Positions 26,316-38,420 are shown, counted from the first letter of the stretch. The stretch: DNA of 64,000 nt from Phalacrocorax aristotelis (GCF_949628215.1 NC_134276.1:37526067-37590066); one strand, 5' to 3'. Notes: generated by a model from the letters alone, not told the origin. Translations and numbers: made by a program.

Positions 26316-27114
26316 TGTATTAGGTTTATGTGCCCCTGTTTTAGTACTAGGGGCGTGTGGCAGGGGTGGTCTATGTAAAGAGAGGTCAGGAGCTGCCCCA
26401 TGTCAGACACAACTGGTTCCAGATGGCTCCAATGCACACACCACAGGGCACAAATGAGCCCTTCAGTCAAGATGGTGACACCTCAGGAAAAAAAGTATTT
26501 AAGGGCAAAATGCTGCAGGTTTTCTGGCAGGAACTACAGCCTGTGGGGGACTCATGGGATCAGTCTGTTCCTGACGGACCATACCCCGTGGAGAAGACCC
26601 ATGCTGGAGCAATTCCTGAAAAGCTGCATCCTGTGGGAAGGACTTATGCTGGAACAGTTCATGAAGGGCTGTATCCCATGGGAGGGACCCCGTGCTGGAA
26701 CAGGGGAAGAGCATGAGAAGGAAGGGTGACACAGAGGCGAAGTGTTGTGAACTGACCACAACCCCCATTCCTCATCCCCCTGTACTGCTTGGGTTAGGGA
26801 GAAAGGAAAGAGGATCTGAGAATGAAGGAGTGAAGTTGAGGCTGGGAAAAAGGGAGCTAGGGGGAAGTTGTTTTAATTTTTATCTTCATTCCTCACCATC
26901 CTACTCTATTTTTAATTGTCAATAAGTTAAATTAATTTCCCAAAGCTGAGTCTGTTTTGCCTGTGGTAGCAATTGGTGAGTGATCTCCCTATCTTGACCC
27001 ATGAGCATTTTCATCTTATTTTGTCCCCATCCTATTGAAGAGAGGAAGTGAGAGAGCAGCTGCGTGGCTGTCCGGCAGTCAGCTAAGGTCAGCTGCTAAG
27101 GTCAACTCACCACA
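26316..27114 (+). mobile_element. Solo LTR, ERVL-like avian endogenous retrovirus, copy 2
   Basis: A 799-bp LTR with canonical ends: TGTATTAGG at 26316 and CACCACA ending at 27114. The flanking 5-bp duplication is CCCTC (26311-26315) and CCTTC (27115-27119), one mismatch. It belongs to the same family and orientation as 22376-23115. A TATA-like GTATTTAAGG lies near 26488, and a decayed polyadenylation-signal region (CAATAAGTT) near 26921. An internal 45-bp tandem repeat accounts for much of the extra length over copy 1. No retroviral coding sequence is attached on either side. Confidence 0.88.
26540..26705 (+). repeat. 45-bp tandem repeat inside the LTR, about 3.7 units
   Basis: Units at 26540-26584, 26585-26629 and 26630-26674 are each exactly 45 bp, and a fourth partial unit starts at 26675. 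Each opens with a CC(C/T)(A/G)TGG-like motif and most contain ATGCTGGA(A/G)CA. Because 45 is a multiple of three, all frames carry a matching peptide repeat, but these frames are not genes. Copy 1 of the LTR has fewer units. Confidence 0.9.
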
Positions 27115-27119
27115 CCTTC

Positions 27120-27890
27120 AAAAAATGCAAGGAGAGGGAGTATCTTTCTGTATTCTCTCAAACAAGGTAATGAAATTTTTTTATTTGAAAGATGGAGTAT
27201 AGAGAGATATATGGATATATCTACATTGTTGAACATCACTTGGAATATATTTGCTGTTAGGACAGAGTTGACTTCGCTGTTGTAGATTGCCAGACATTTA
27301 GAGGGGAGGCAGGTTGACCATGAGCTACTGACTAAGAGCAATATAGACTTAGCCAAAAAGATATAGGCCCCAATCATCAAAGTATTTAGGGCAGAGATGT
27401 GCTTCTCTTTTTCTTCAGAGAAACATTAATAGCTTTCCACTAACTGCAAAACCATGACAATACCTTATAGGCATGACTGGATTCTGTGGTTGTAAGCAAT
27501 CCTCCAAATGTGCATTGACAGCACTGATGAATATTTATCAGGGATGATAATAATTCTAGGTAGACAGTAGAATCTGATATATTTTTCTTCTGAATGTGTG
27601 TTCAGTGCTGTTTTTCCCCCTTCATTTTGATTTCTGATTTAAATAACAGGAAAAAAGAAATTGTAACTGAATGTCGTTTCCCTTCTTCACCTTTCTTTTC
27701 TGCTTGTTTGAGAGCTGAGTGAAGAGGCAAATCCTACCTAAACATGTTTGCTTCTTCACAGAACTGAACTCCCAAAGAATTGATAAATCAGCTATTTAGA
27801 TACAATTTATAGGACCACACACTTAAATATAAAGCTTAATGACTCAACATAATTGTGAAAGAGGCCTGGCTCAGTGTCAAAATACTTACA
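27120..27890. other. Unique non-coding DNA, no gene seen
   Basis: Short spacer after the second LTR with no recognised repeat and no plausible exon. Confidence 0.6.
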
Positions 27891-27973
27891 GCCAGACCTT
27901 CAGCTGGTGGAAGTCAACAACGCTGTGTTGGGTTCAGTGGACCAATGCCAGTTTTCACCGGTGAAGCTCTAAT
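27891..27973. repeat. Palindromic amniote repeat (MITE-like), full-length copy
   Basis: The left arm starts GCCAGACCTTCAGCTGGTGG and the right arm contains TTTTCACCGGTGAAGCTCT. The two arms are diverged reverse complements around a centre that matches a decayed ATTGAAGTCAAT core. Length (about 83 bp) and order match a palindromic interspersed repeat I recall from reptile and bird genomes. The half copy at 7104-7151 belongs to the same family. Both copies are old. The formal family name is not certain. Confidence 0.6.
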
Positions 27974-28105
27974 TCTTTATATTTACCTAAAGATTTACTT
28001 TAATACGGTTCCTTTGTAGTGCTCACTGGCATGTGCACTCATGCCTAACTTGGACACTGCTGAGTAAAGGATGTGTTGCGCCATTCAATGAAATGTTTAA
28101 ATGAA

Positions 28106-28142
28106 CCACCTGCAGCCCATTGCTAGTTAGCAACGCAGGTGG
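28106..28142. repeat. 8-bp inverted repeat with E-box arms
   Basis: CCACCTGC at 28106-28113 and GCAGGTGG at 28135-28142 are perfect reverse complements separated by 21 bases. Each arm contains the E-box CACCTG or CAGGTG. No neighbouring gene links it to regulation. Confidence 0.5.
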
Positions 28143-28284
28143 AAGTGCAGAATCCCACAAGGAAGGCTGTCCAACTTTTCCATCCCTCAGCAAAACAGGT
28201 TCTAATATGTAGGTTTCTGTGTAACCATTGTTGAGCTATTGCTTACACACTCACTGCACAGTCAGTGCTTCCGATAATTCAAAA

Positions 28285-28345
28285 TTGCAAACTGCTTTGG
28301 GGGTATTTGGAGCTGATGAAGGGTGCAGTATAAAACCAAATTCTC
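28285..28345 (+). repeat. Possible tail of an ancient SINE/LINE
   Basis: The stretch GCTTTGGGGGTATTTGGAG followed by GATGAAGGGTGCAGTATAAA resembles the 3' tail of old amniote retroposons that read roughly GATGAAAGGCGCTATATAAA. The match is from memory and short, so the call is tentative. Confidence 0.35.
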
Positions 28346-30110
28346 TTCTATTCAGTTTGTGAAACTATGAGTTATACTTGACAGTGTGGAAGAAAATATT
28401 TTTTTATGTCTTTGGACTAACTCCTGTGAGCAGTTTTTGTGCTGTTTCAAAGTAATTTAGCTCTGGGGAGGGAACAGAAGCAATGATCATCCGTCCAGCA
28501 TAAGAATTAATAGGGCCAGTATTGATCAGCCACGGCTCTTTACACAGAGCTTGGCCAGAGTCAAATGTAACATTTCTTCACATCTGCCTTTGATTTTTCT
28601 CTAGAGAATTTCATCTAAATATGTGCCAGTTGCAGGATGCTAGTCATCTAATTCTATCCATCACTAACAGAAAAAAAAAAGGAAGAAAGAAAAAAAGAAC
28701 AACCTCAAATCAGCTAGATAACTAAAACTACTGTGGGCAAAAGGAAAACAGTTGTTTACATGTAAAAGTCAAAAAGGGAAGGTCTGGTACTCTCCACCCA
28801 TAAAGAAATGCATACTCTTGGCACCCTTTCTATGAAAGAAAAAATTGAGGTATAAAGTACAAATTCCAAACTCATCCATTTATCATTATTTTCACAGGAA
28901 ATGTTTCATAATCACACCAATGTTACTGAACAAGGATTTACTTATTTATTTTTATTATACGAATAAGCGGGAAGTAGTTGTTACAAGGTACTCCTGACAT
29001 CCTGGAAATGATCTTGCATGTGCAGCATTGGAATTAATAGCCACTTAAAAGTGTATTCCCATTTCCCAGAAGTCAAATTGAGTTTTGATGATGGTTTTGC
29101 TGGAGGCAGGATCAGCTCCTGAATAAACCATAAGGGAACAGAAGAAAATAAGTAGGATATATGGGGTTACACTGTCACTTTGTCTAGCCCAATATTTTGT
29201 TTTAAATGGTGGAAAATAAAAGATGCTCATGGAAGGCAAAAACCAGGGTCTTTTTACAATGAAATTATTAAAAAACCTTCTCCCAGTATCTAGCAACTGG
29301 AAAAGCAGGAACTCATTTGAGCCAGAATTAATTTCATGGACATATTTAAAAGTGGCAATAAAAATAGGCTAGAATGTGCAGAGGTCTGGAGCTGTTATTC
29401 ATCTCTGATTTCAACTGAAGGCTCAAGCAACTGAAAAAAAATATTGTTGTGGCCTCATTTCAAATTCATTTGAAGTCTCCTAGAAGAAGCACTGCTCTTC
29501 GGAATGGTTTCATCTGGAATTATCGATAGACCAAGACAGGGATAGCAGGGTTGTTGCCTTGTTTGGATAAGAAGCCTTTGGTAGAGTTTGTTTAGAGGAA
29601 AACTTCATAGCAGATTTCTGTTTGGTTAGCACTATATTCAATTGCATGGGAAGATAAGGGAAAACAGGCTGAACTCAGCTCAAGCTGAAGAGTTTAGATA
29701 TAAAATATAGGTGGAAAGATTAAAAAATATCTTGCTCACCCTATTACTTTGCTAGGACCCAAGGGGGCAAAACTGGCTTTAAAGAAAAAACTTAAGTGGT
29801 TGTCACACTAGTTTCAAGGGGCTAACACAACAGCTGTGGCTCAGTACTTTATGCTGTGCAGTGAAATGGGCCAACAGCACCCAACCCCCAGTCTAGACTT
29901 ATATAGTCAATGACAATCCTGCCTGCTGCAGAGCTTAGGGAATCACACTGCTGTTAGAGATCTAAGATTTTAGCCAGAATCCACTTGCAGCTGAACAAAA
30001 AAAATGTGTGTACCCTTTAGAATCTGACTTTGGACATTCAGTGTGAACAATGCTGGCAGCCAGCAGAGAAATATCAATAAACATAAGTTTGTGATTGACC
30101 TCACATATCA
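28346..30110. other. Unique non-coding DNA, no gene seen
   Basis: Contains a purine-rich A/G tract at about 28668-28700 and otherwise ordinary AT-rich sequence up to the CR1 insertion. Confidence 0.6.
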
Positions 30111-30620
30111 CATAATCACAAAGAATCACAGAATCACATATTGGAAGGGACCTCAGGGATCATCTAGTCCAACCTTTCTAGGAAGACCACAGTCTAGAAA
30201 AGACAGCCCAGCACCCTGTCCAGATGACTCTTGAAGGTGTCCAATGTGGCCGAGTTAACCACTTCCCTGGGGAGATTATTCCAATGGTTGACTGTCCTCA
30301 CTGTGAAAAATTTCCCTCTGGTGTCCAATTGGAATTTCCCCAAGAGCAACTTGTGTCCATTCCCCCTTGTCCTCTCCATGTGACTCCATGTAAAAAGGGA
30401 GTCTCCATCTTCTTTGTAGCTGCCCCTTAAGTACTGGTACATGGTGACGAGATCCCCTCTGAGCCTCCTTTTCTCGAGGCTGAACAAACCCAGTTCTCCC
30501 AGCCTACCCTCATACAGCAGGCTTCCCAGTCCTTTGGTCATCTTGGTGGCCCTTCTCTGGACCCCTTCCAGCCTGTCCACATCTTTTTTGTAGAGCGGGG
30601 ACCAGAACTGTTCACAGTAA
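30111..30620 (-). mobile_element. CR1 LINE, 5'-truncated, relatively young copy
   Basis: The minus strand carries the last part of CR1 ORF2 and the 3' UTR. On the plus strand the element starts with the CR1 terminal repeat (AATCACAAAGAATCACAGAA, from 30113), followed by the highly conserved TTGGAAGGGACC and ATCTAGTCCAACC. It ends near ACCAGAACTG at about 30610, where 5' truncation begins. CR1 elements have no poly-A tail and end in short tandem repeats, as here. Of the CR1 copies in this window it looks closest to consensus and keeps an open ORF2 end. Confidence 0.95.
30194..30619 (-). pseudogene. CR1 ORF2 C-terminal fragment (reverse transcriptase protein)
   Basis: About 140 codons of the carboxyl end of the CR1 ORF2 protein are open without a stop or frameshift. 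Visible family marks are the starting FWSPLYKKD, then [34 protein letters not shown] and WNNLPREVV, ending with a short [12 protein letters not shown] segment before the stop at 30194. This region lies downstream of the catalytic reverse transcriptase motifs, so the fragment has no catalytic centre. The open frame runs on 5' into unrelated sequence (to 30676), which is a chance extension past the truncation point. It is not a functional gene. Confidence 0.9.
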
Positions 30621-33600
30621 TAACAGCTTACAGTAAGTGATGTCAATAACTCTGTAAAGATAAATCCAAGAAACACTAATTATTACCACAAGGTCCATAA
30701 AGAGGAGATCACCAAGTAAATAAGAAAAAAAACAAATTCTGGTTTACTATTTAAAAAAAAAAAAGAAAAGAAAAGAAAAAAAAGGTACTATTGGCATAAT
30801 AGTAAGTAAAACTGTTAGTAAAGAAAGGCGGCATCTTGTGTGAAATACTGGTAAATATATGTTAATGCGTCTTGCAAAATAGAGCAAGTAAATTCTATTT
30901 ACCCACTTTTATCCAGGATTGGACTACTTGAAAGACATTAATAAGTTTGAGTTACATACTGAGTCTGTGTGATCCAAAACTTCAAGGCATGTTAATACTT
31001 CTTAATTCCCTTTAGTTTCAGGTCTTGGGCTGAGATCAGAGCCCAATCTCTCTGGACTTCCTTTAAATCAAAGGATAGACAATCCTAGAAAATATTTGCT
31101 TACAGGACTGTAAGTAACATTAAGATATAGGAGGTTTCCTGTCTTCTTACAGACATAAATTTATGTTAGTCAGAGTAGGTAAGAGCTGAGTGTTGGCCTT
31201 AAAGGTGTAAGCAGTGCCTTCATGTTAGAATTAAGGTCTTGGAACAGGTAGATGGATACTTTAAAGGATTTGAGCACTGGGTGTTATTTAAAACTATGTG
31301 AACTGCAGTTCTCATGCATCAGCAGATGTCCAAACATGCAGGAAAACTGCATACTGCTGGGGAGGGTGTGGGGGAGTCATACGGGAATTGCTCTTTTAGC
31401 AATTTTCTGGTTATCAAAATCAAACAATTCTAGGCAGAAAGAATAAATTCCCCCCTGCTTTCTTCTGAGAAAGAGAGTGATTGTAATATCTTTGTCTCCA
31501 TTATGGCTTGTTTCTGATTGAGAATTTTCTTAGCTGAATTCTAAATGTCTAGTGAAATACACCCAGGCCTACTAATAACAGTCACCAAGGATACACAGAG
31601 ATTTAATGCAGTGTTTGCAGAGCTGGGAGTAATGGCTGTCAGGCTGAGCTAGTGGCTTTAGAGTACTTCATTAGCTCATTTGGAAAAGCTGTGATTTTAT
31701 AGCAGAAGGTATCTAAACTGTAAACACCTCCCAAATCTTTCTCCCACCCTACCCTTTGTTTTTTTCAGGTATGCTGAGAGTTATTAAAGAGGCAAAGGTA
31801 AAATAGAGAACATTTGCAATCAAATGAATATTTATTATGTGTAAAAGGAAAACATTCATCTACAAATCCCTTTGAAAGAATGTATCTGTTTATACAGGGA
31901 ATCTGGTTGTTTCTGTATTTTATTGGTGCTTAGCACTCATTGTAACATTAAGGAAGATCAGTTGAATTCTTTACATGGTAGTAAGAAATAGGAATAAAAG
32001 GAAGGCACTGCAATTTTGTGAAGTACTGTGGCATTCTTTCACTAAGATTTATGCGTTTCTTTCCCCTTGCTTGCAAAATTAGTTTTTGGGATGTCTGTCA
32101 GTTTGCACCGTATTAGGCATTTGGTGAAACTTGTGTAGCTACAGCGGGTAATTTGTTGGAATGCACTAATGCAGCACTGTGTAACTCAGATGCTCTTTAT
32201 AACAGAACTGGTATTTGCCACCTGGGTCTTTACAGAACCCTATAGCAGGTTGGTTTACATTTTTGTTTATAGCATTTTTCTTTTCAAAGGAGACAGGAGA
32301 TACAGAAGCAAATTAAAAATGCCAGTCTTGATAACTGCAAGGACGGGACTGCCTCTTTTCACCTCCTGTGCTAGCCACACAATAGTGGGTTTGGTTTTTG
32401 TGTCTGGTCCAGTGATGCAGCAGTACTGGGGACTCATGACTGGAGTGATTTAAGCCACTCCACCCTGCCGATGAGCTCTCATTCTGGGTGTGGGCAGAAG
32501 TCATCCTAATATCAGGGGCTACTGGGGAATCAGAGCTTGCTATGATCAAACTCAAATATAAGACACAGAAAGAATAATAGAAGGGATTTTCAGAGTCTCA
32601 ATATAGGGTGTCCTGCATAAGGAAGATTTACGGGAAACAGCTTCTCTGCCCTCCTCACACATCCCAGTCTAAGTGTCCCCAGCCACATATGAGGATACAG
32701 CAATGCATGGTTTATTTTCTGCAGTAGAGCAGAGAAGATAGGAATAATACATTGCTTACATATATAAAGTTTGTGTTATATCCTTTCACTAATTAGTGTT
32801 GGGCAAAACTCAAAGGTTTTGTTAGATTCTTGCATGAAGGTCATTCACCCATTCCCCAAACCCTGATCAGGCCCTTAGCATTCCCACATCTGTTCTCAAG
32901 TCCTTGTCTGCTTTTCAGTGTTTGATCTCCCCAAAAGACACTAAAACTAGGGAGTATATCACTTCTGCGTTTACTTTCACAGTGATACAATTCCTAAAGC
33001 ACAGAGTAAGTGGAACTGAACTCAGAGAAGGAACTTGTTCTTGTGTGATTTCAGAATAACGAGTCACGGTTTTATGCAGAAATATTCTCACTGCCCTGTT
33101 GTTCTCCCTCTCACTGGCTGCTAGCAACGCTGTACTTTATTTCCTGTACAGTAAAACTGGGAATCATGTAGATTAAAAACTATAGCTTTCGCGTCTTGAT
33201 ATCCCACTCATTTCCTGTCAGCCTGCTGGTATAAGTGATCCAGAAGGGACTTTTCATTAAGAGCTACAGTAAGAAAATCTCTTAACACTGGATTTGAGTT
33301 TTCATGGTAAACACTGGATTGGGTAACCTCCATTACATGCCACCCAGCAGGGAAAATGCACTGTGGCTGTGTCTTAGCAGATGTCTGGTGACAAATATCA
33401 CTCATCTCTGTGGCAATCTTCTTGTGTTAGCCTTCTTGAGACCACAGAAGAGATTAGGATTTAGAACAAAACACTTTTTCAATCTACTTTGTAGACAGAC
33501 TTCCACATAGGTCCTTCCAGACATTCCTTTATTCAGCTGTCAGTCAGTTTTAAGTCATTTTAAAAAGTAATGATGAGGATTTGTCTCTCCTCTTCCCTTC

Positions 33601-36290
33601 TTATGGTGACTTTAAGCAAAGCTTGAAAAGCCTTGATTTGAGTAAACAGATCAGGTTTTAAAATGCATAGCAAGAACAGATATTTTAATTGTGATCTTGG
33701 AGAAGTTATTTGTACAAAGAATATACAGATTGTCAGACAAACCTCTCCTGATGGCTTCTTGAGGAGTTTTCAATCTAGGTCCCCATTTCTGCAGAAGTTA
33801 ATTGAAAAGAGATTTCAGGACTTTACTCCTATCTTTTCATTAGACGCTACTAAATTTGGCATCCCTAGCTTGAGGGCCTTTCTCCATTATTTATAGATCT
33901 GGTAGCCTTGCAGAGACTGGATGGATGGACTTCCATAAGCATAACTCTTTCATTCCCACCATCTCCTTTTCAAGCTACGTTATAAAATTGAATATTTCAG
34001 AAAGGACACTTAATTTAAAAGGGAAAATGAACGTAATCCTCTATTCTGTTTGTAGGCCTTGCCACCAATGCCATGATTCTTGTGTTTATTCTGTGTATAG
34101 TAAGCACAAAGAAAAAGCACAACATTACAAAACCTAAATGGTCATGTTTTACAGTTTGACATTCACCAATGTGAAAAACAGTTTATAGTATAAAGTTGTG
34201 GAAAATGAAGTCCTTGTTTCAAAGACTTTTGGCTTCATTCTTAACCAGTGTAAATTGCTATGGTTCTTTTGATTTTAACACATTTTTTCCAGGTTCTTAC
34301 CTTTTGAGTTCATCACTTACCACTACTGAGATAGTGGTAAGACAAAAAGAACTTACTTGATTTCAGATATACTTTCTATTGTATAGGACACATCTGATTA
34401 TGTATTGCCATTCTCATTTAGGAAAGAAAGCTTAAAACTCTTTACAATGCATTAGAAGTAATAAAAATATTACTAATAAGCTTTAGTAACATAGCCTATT
34501 TTTTATGAAAGCAAAAACCTAAAGATAAGTAATCCTGGTGGTGCTCATACAACATCACAGAATGTCTTTTTTTTTTTTTTTTTTCTTCCAGTAATCCTTT
34601 TTATGGGCTTAAAGAAAAAAAGATAATATCAAGGTCTTTGGTGGCTCTAAGACATTGATTACCAAACCAAACCATTCTTCCAAATATCAGTAAACTAGGA
34701 GCAGCAGACTGCTGTGAGCTATTTTTCACCCAAAAGTATTAGATTTGTCTCTTAGACGGGTCTGACATCTAATATAGATTTCCAATGGGTTGAGTTTCGC
34801 CAGTCATAGTTGTGACTTTGTGAGAAGACTTGCAGCTTTCTGAGGGTGGAGTATGTCCCCTGCTGGGGAACTGAAGCATGCACCTCAAGTCCTGACAGAG
34901 CAGATCTTCCATCTCACCTGTTTTTAAGAAACCTTCAGTTGACCTGTGGGGAGACACCCATGTCAAATCTTCTGGGACAATTACTGCTACACAGTACAGT
35001 GGCTTCTGGATTCAAATAGTGAGGCATCTATGGTTATTTATGTATTGCAAAGAAATAGGAGGAAGAAAAGGAGAAAAAAAAAAAAAGAAGCATTTCATCC
35101 TAGGCAGTTACGTGATTTTAGCCTTTGTTCCAGGGACACACTAGGAAGAGATCTTGGCTCAGAGACTCACACTGCGGTTTGTATGCAGAAGCACAGAAGA
35201 AGGACTGTAAAATAATTAAGGGAAAGTAACAAGCTGCACTTGTTAATGAAATTCAATTTTGATTTATTTTCATAAAAGTACGAACATTATTTATGTAAAC
35301 AATACAAACTGCATCTGCTATTTAGCTTTGTGTGAGATTTTCCATATCACTGAGATTTAGGGAATATCACTTAGGGAGAAAAGCAATTTTAAGGTTATCA
35401 TGTGAGTGACAAAGACATTAATCTGACAAGATATGCTCAAGAGACTCAAGATGCAATTGTAGAATTCTTTTTGGCTCTCTCACCCATAATTTCACAGAGC
35501 TCAGTGTAATTAACACACTTCATGGGATTTAAGTAACATTTGTTGCTTCTCCATCAGAATGCAAATTTGAGAACGATATGGATCTGTACAGGAGACAGCA
35601 ACAACTGTTCCCTAGGTAATAACTTGTGCACTGTTTCCCACTGCAAAGAAAAAAAAAAGGGGAAAAGAAAAGGTGGCAGATAAAGCATTACTCAGGTTTT
35701 ATTAGGAAGTTAGCATATGTTTTATAGCTGCTGCAAACGCAAGAACCAGAGATGTCATAAAATTAACAAAAATTAAACGGTTTATTGTGAGCTTGAAAAT
35801 TTTAGTTCTTGCTTTCTTAAAAGCTGTATGAAATAAGGAAATCTTCAGACTGCATGTGTCTGTGCATGTATAAATAGGTGTGCAATCAGATAACAAAAAA
35901 AATCAGTAGGTCAGCAGCATCTGTTAATTCTTAACCGGGAAGAAAGCATTATAACAAGAGAGGACAGTAATTATAGGTATGCATGTGCGCATATGTTTAC
36001 AGTACAGAAAAACATTCAAGCATTCAAATCAAGAATCTGTTTTATTCAGTAATAGATCAGTGTAAAATAAAAGTACAAATTAGAAGACTAGTTATTTCCC
36101 TGTCCTACATTTCACCTCAGAAGACAAAAGAACAACCCAAGTCTATACTATGTAAAGAGAGATTGGATGGTCTTGATTATGTATGTTTTTCATCAGGAAA
36201 TTGAAAAAATAAATTTCATGCTACATGCAGCCTATTAGTAAAGAAAGAGCGAATTATACAAATAATTAATTAGCCACTGATACATTTCTC
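30621..36290. other. Unique non-coding DNA, no gene seen
   Basis: About 5.7 kb between two CR1 fragments. It contains a (AAAAG)-like A-rich tract at 30753-30783, a T18 run at 34567-34584 and an A12-class purine tract near 35071-35088. The stretch 32320-32530 is less AT-rich and has overlapping short frames on both strands, but none has a recognisable domain. No splice-flanked exon could be defended. Confidence 0.6.
30753..30783. repeat. A-rich (AAAAG)n tract
   Basis: An A12 run followed by AAAAG units and another A run. It is a simple repeat. Confidence 0.85.
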
Positions 36291-36762
36291 TAGAATCATA
36301 GAATTGTTTAGGTTGGAAAAGACCTTTAAGATCATCAAGTCCATTAACTAGCACTGCCAAGTCCACTGCTAAACCATGTCCCTAAGCACCACCACATCTA
36401 CACATCTTTTAAATACCTCCAGAGATGGCGACTCTACCACCTCTCTCGGCAGCCTGTTCCAATGCTTGACAACCCTTTTGGTGAAGAAATTTTTCCTAAT
36501 ATCCAACCTAAACCTCCCCTGGTGCAACCTGAGGCCATTTCCTCTTGTCTTATCACTTTTTACTTGGGAGAAAAGACCGACCCACCACCTTGCTACAACC
36601 TCCTTTCAGGTGGTTGTAGAGAGTGATAAGGTCTCCCTCAGCGTCCTTTTCCCCAGGCTAAACAACCCCAGTTCCTTCAGCTGCTCCTCATAAGACTTTT
36701 TCTCCAGACCCTTCATCAGATTCATTGACCTCTGGACACTCTCCAAAATAACCCTCTAAGAC
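36291..36762 (-). mobile_element. CR1 LINE, 5'-truncated 3' fragment
   Basis: The plus strand begins TAGAATCATAGAATTGTTTA, the CR1 3' terminus, then TTGGAAAAGACC and AAGATCATCAAGTCC. It continues through the antisense of the ORF2 C-terminus: TGTTCCAATGCTTGACAACC, GTGATAAGGTCTCC, CCAGGCTAAACAACCCCAG and CTCTGGACACTCTCC, ending near 36762. It is a different subfamily from the copy at 30111 (GTTTAGGTTGG versus ATATTGGAAGG start). No uninterrupted ORF2 frame of useful length remains on the minus strand; the plus-strand frame 36376-36693 is an antisense shadow. Confidence 0.93.
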
Positions 36763-37799
36763 AGGAAAGAATATCTCATTTTTAGACTTCTTTTACTTAA
36801 TCATATTTGAGTACAAGGTGAATAAATGCAGAGATGCATAACACATGCAGAACATATAAGTTGAATAAATGAAGTGGGGTGAACAGTACACATTAGTTTC
36901 GTAACATTTCAGGTTTTCCTTGATGACATTCAGGCACATTATCAGCTGCCATAAGAATGATCAGATTTATCTTCATCTGCTCTTATTTTTTCCCCTACAA
37001 ATGCAATAATAAATAAATAAATAAACTTGTACAATGACGTTTTCCTTAATGCATTTGGCATTGACAGGACACTAATCTGAGAAAACTCTTAAACTGTCAT
37101 TTTCACGAATGGGAGATACACCTAATTTATCCCATTCGTTTCTTATTTTTATCCAACCAGACCTGTAATGTTCTTGGGTTTTACTATGAATTTAGGGTAT
37201 TATTACTCGTTTATGTTTGTAGTTCAAAACAAATTATAAGAAAAACTAAATTGCTAAGCTGACTAAAAGTGCATGTGAAATCAAATAAAAATCATATTAT
37301 CACACAAGGTACAAAAACAAACAAACAAAAAGGTGTAGATCCCAGACTTCCAGTGCCATTGGTTTTTCTGATTTCTCAGCTTTACCATATATTTATGTCT
37401 ACAAAAACTTGCTATATCTCCTGGAAAGAATAAGAAATGAACTTTAAATGTTTTAAGAAAGATTTCTTGTTCATAGGCAGATGGAGGCACTCAGATGAGC
37501 AGTGAAGCATCACCACTGACATGAGCACAGAAATAAACAGGAGAGGCAGACAAAAAGAGACTCAAGATATGGGCTTATCCCAATGGGAGAGATATGACAC
37601 ATATGCGCTGTAAATAAAAATACTTTGTTCTCAGTCCAGCCTCATTTTCATGCAATCAGAATAAAAGAAACGCTTTCTAGTGCCTCTCTACTGTTGCCCT
37701 ATTTATGCCTGGGAAGGTTTTAACTCACAACCTTTTCTTGGGCCCTGTGATTGTCTGCCTCTAACCTCCTCTCTGCTCTGCCCTGAATCTTATCTAAAA
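36763..37799. other. Unique non-coding DNA, no gene seen
   Basis: Contains (AAAT)n at 37006-37026 and a short (AAAC)n run at about 37316-37330. No gene or recognised interspersed repeat. Confidence 0.6.
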
Positions 37800-38420
37800 G
37801 TGAAATTATAGTAATTAATTCATCACACATGCGGTTCAGCTTGTTGGCTACAGCAAGATTCATGCAGCATGTTCCTAGTGCAATACTAAATGCCTCATCT
37901 CAGTAGATTTTCAGGCCAAGGGTTGTATTGTGCATCTATTTTGTGTATTAGTGGTCTGCTATAACATGTGAAATCACCTATTGCTAGGCACTCAGCGTAG
38001 ATAATTCTGAGAAATGTAATTTAATTGTGAGACACTTATAAGATGATATCTAGGATTTAAAGCCTAGCCATGTCTTTGTAACATTCTGAAACCCACTCCT
38101 GAAGCTCTGAGCAGCTCAATTTTCATTTGCACATTTATGTGGCTTTCTGACACCTGCTGCCCAATAACTGATGCCATAAGCAATTCATTCTTAATTTATG
38201 TAACCAAAGCAGTGATTTCTACCTCCTTAGTTTGATGCACTGTTTTGTCAAAGCAGCGCTGTGCTATCTTTTCTGAAGAGCCTGCGAAATGGCAATAATT
38301 GTGTTTATATGAAACAAATGTGCAGCTAGGTATTCTGGTAGTTGAGGGAGTGAAATCTTAATGAAATATGCAATTTAAGTGTTTTTGAATGTATGACGTA
38401 GTTTAAAACAGATGATGTTT
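37800..38420. promoter_or_regulatory. Candidate conserved non-coding element
   Basis: A complex, non-repetitive stretch with several homeodomain-type cores (TAATTAATTCA near 37812, TTTAATTGTG near 38021, CAATAATTG near 38292) and GC content slightly above its flanks. No low-complexity tracts break it, unlike the sequence on either side. This texture is typical of vertebrate conserved elements in gene deserts, but it is an impression, not a measurement. Confidence 0.2.

Noticed and set aside
26357..26768. Overlapping ORFs on both strands with peptide repeats (PVGRTYAGTVHEG-like)
   Set aside because: The peptide repeats come from the 45-bp DNA repeat of the LTR, whose period is a multiple of three. 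It is not a gene.
22376..27114. A complete provirus bounded by the two LTRs
   Set aside because: No primer-binding site, polypurine tract or retroviral frame in between, and each LTR has its own target-site duplication.
36376..36693. 105-residue plus-strand ORF
   Set aside because: Antisense of the CR1 ORF2 C-terminus at 36291-36762.
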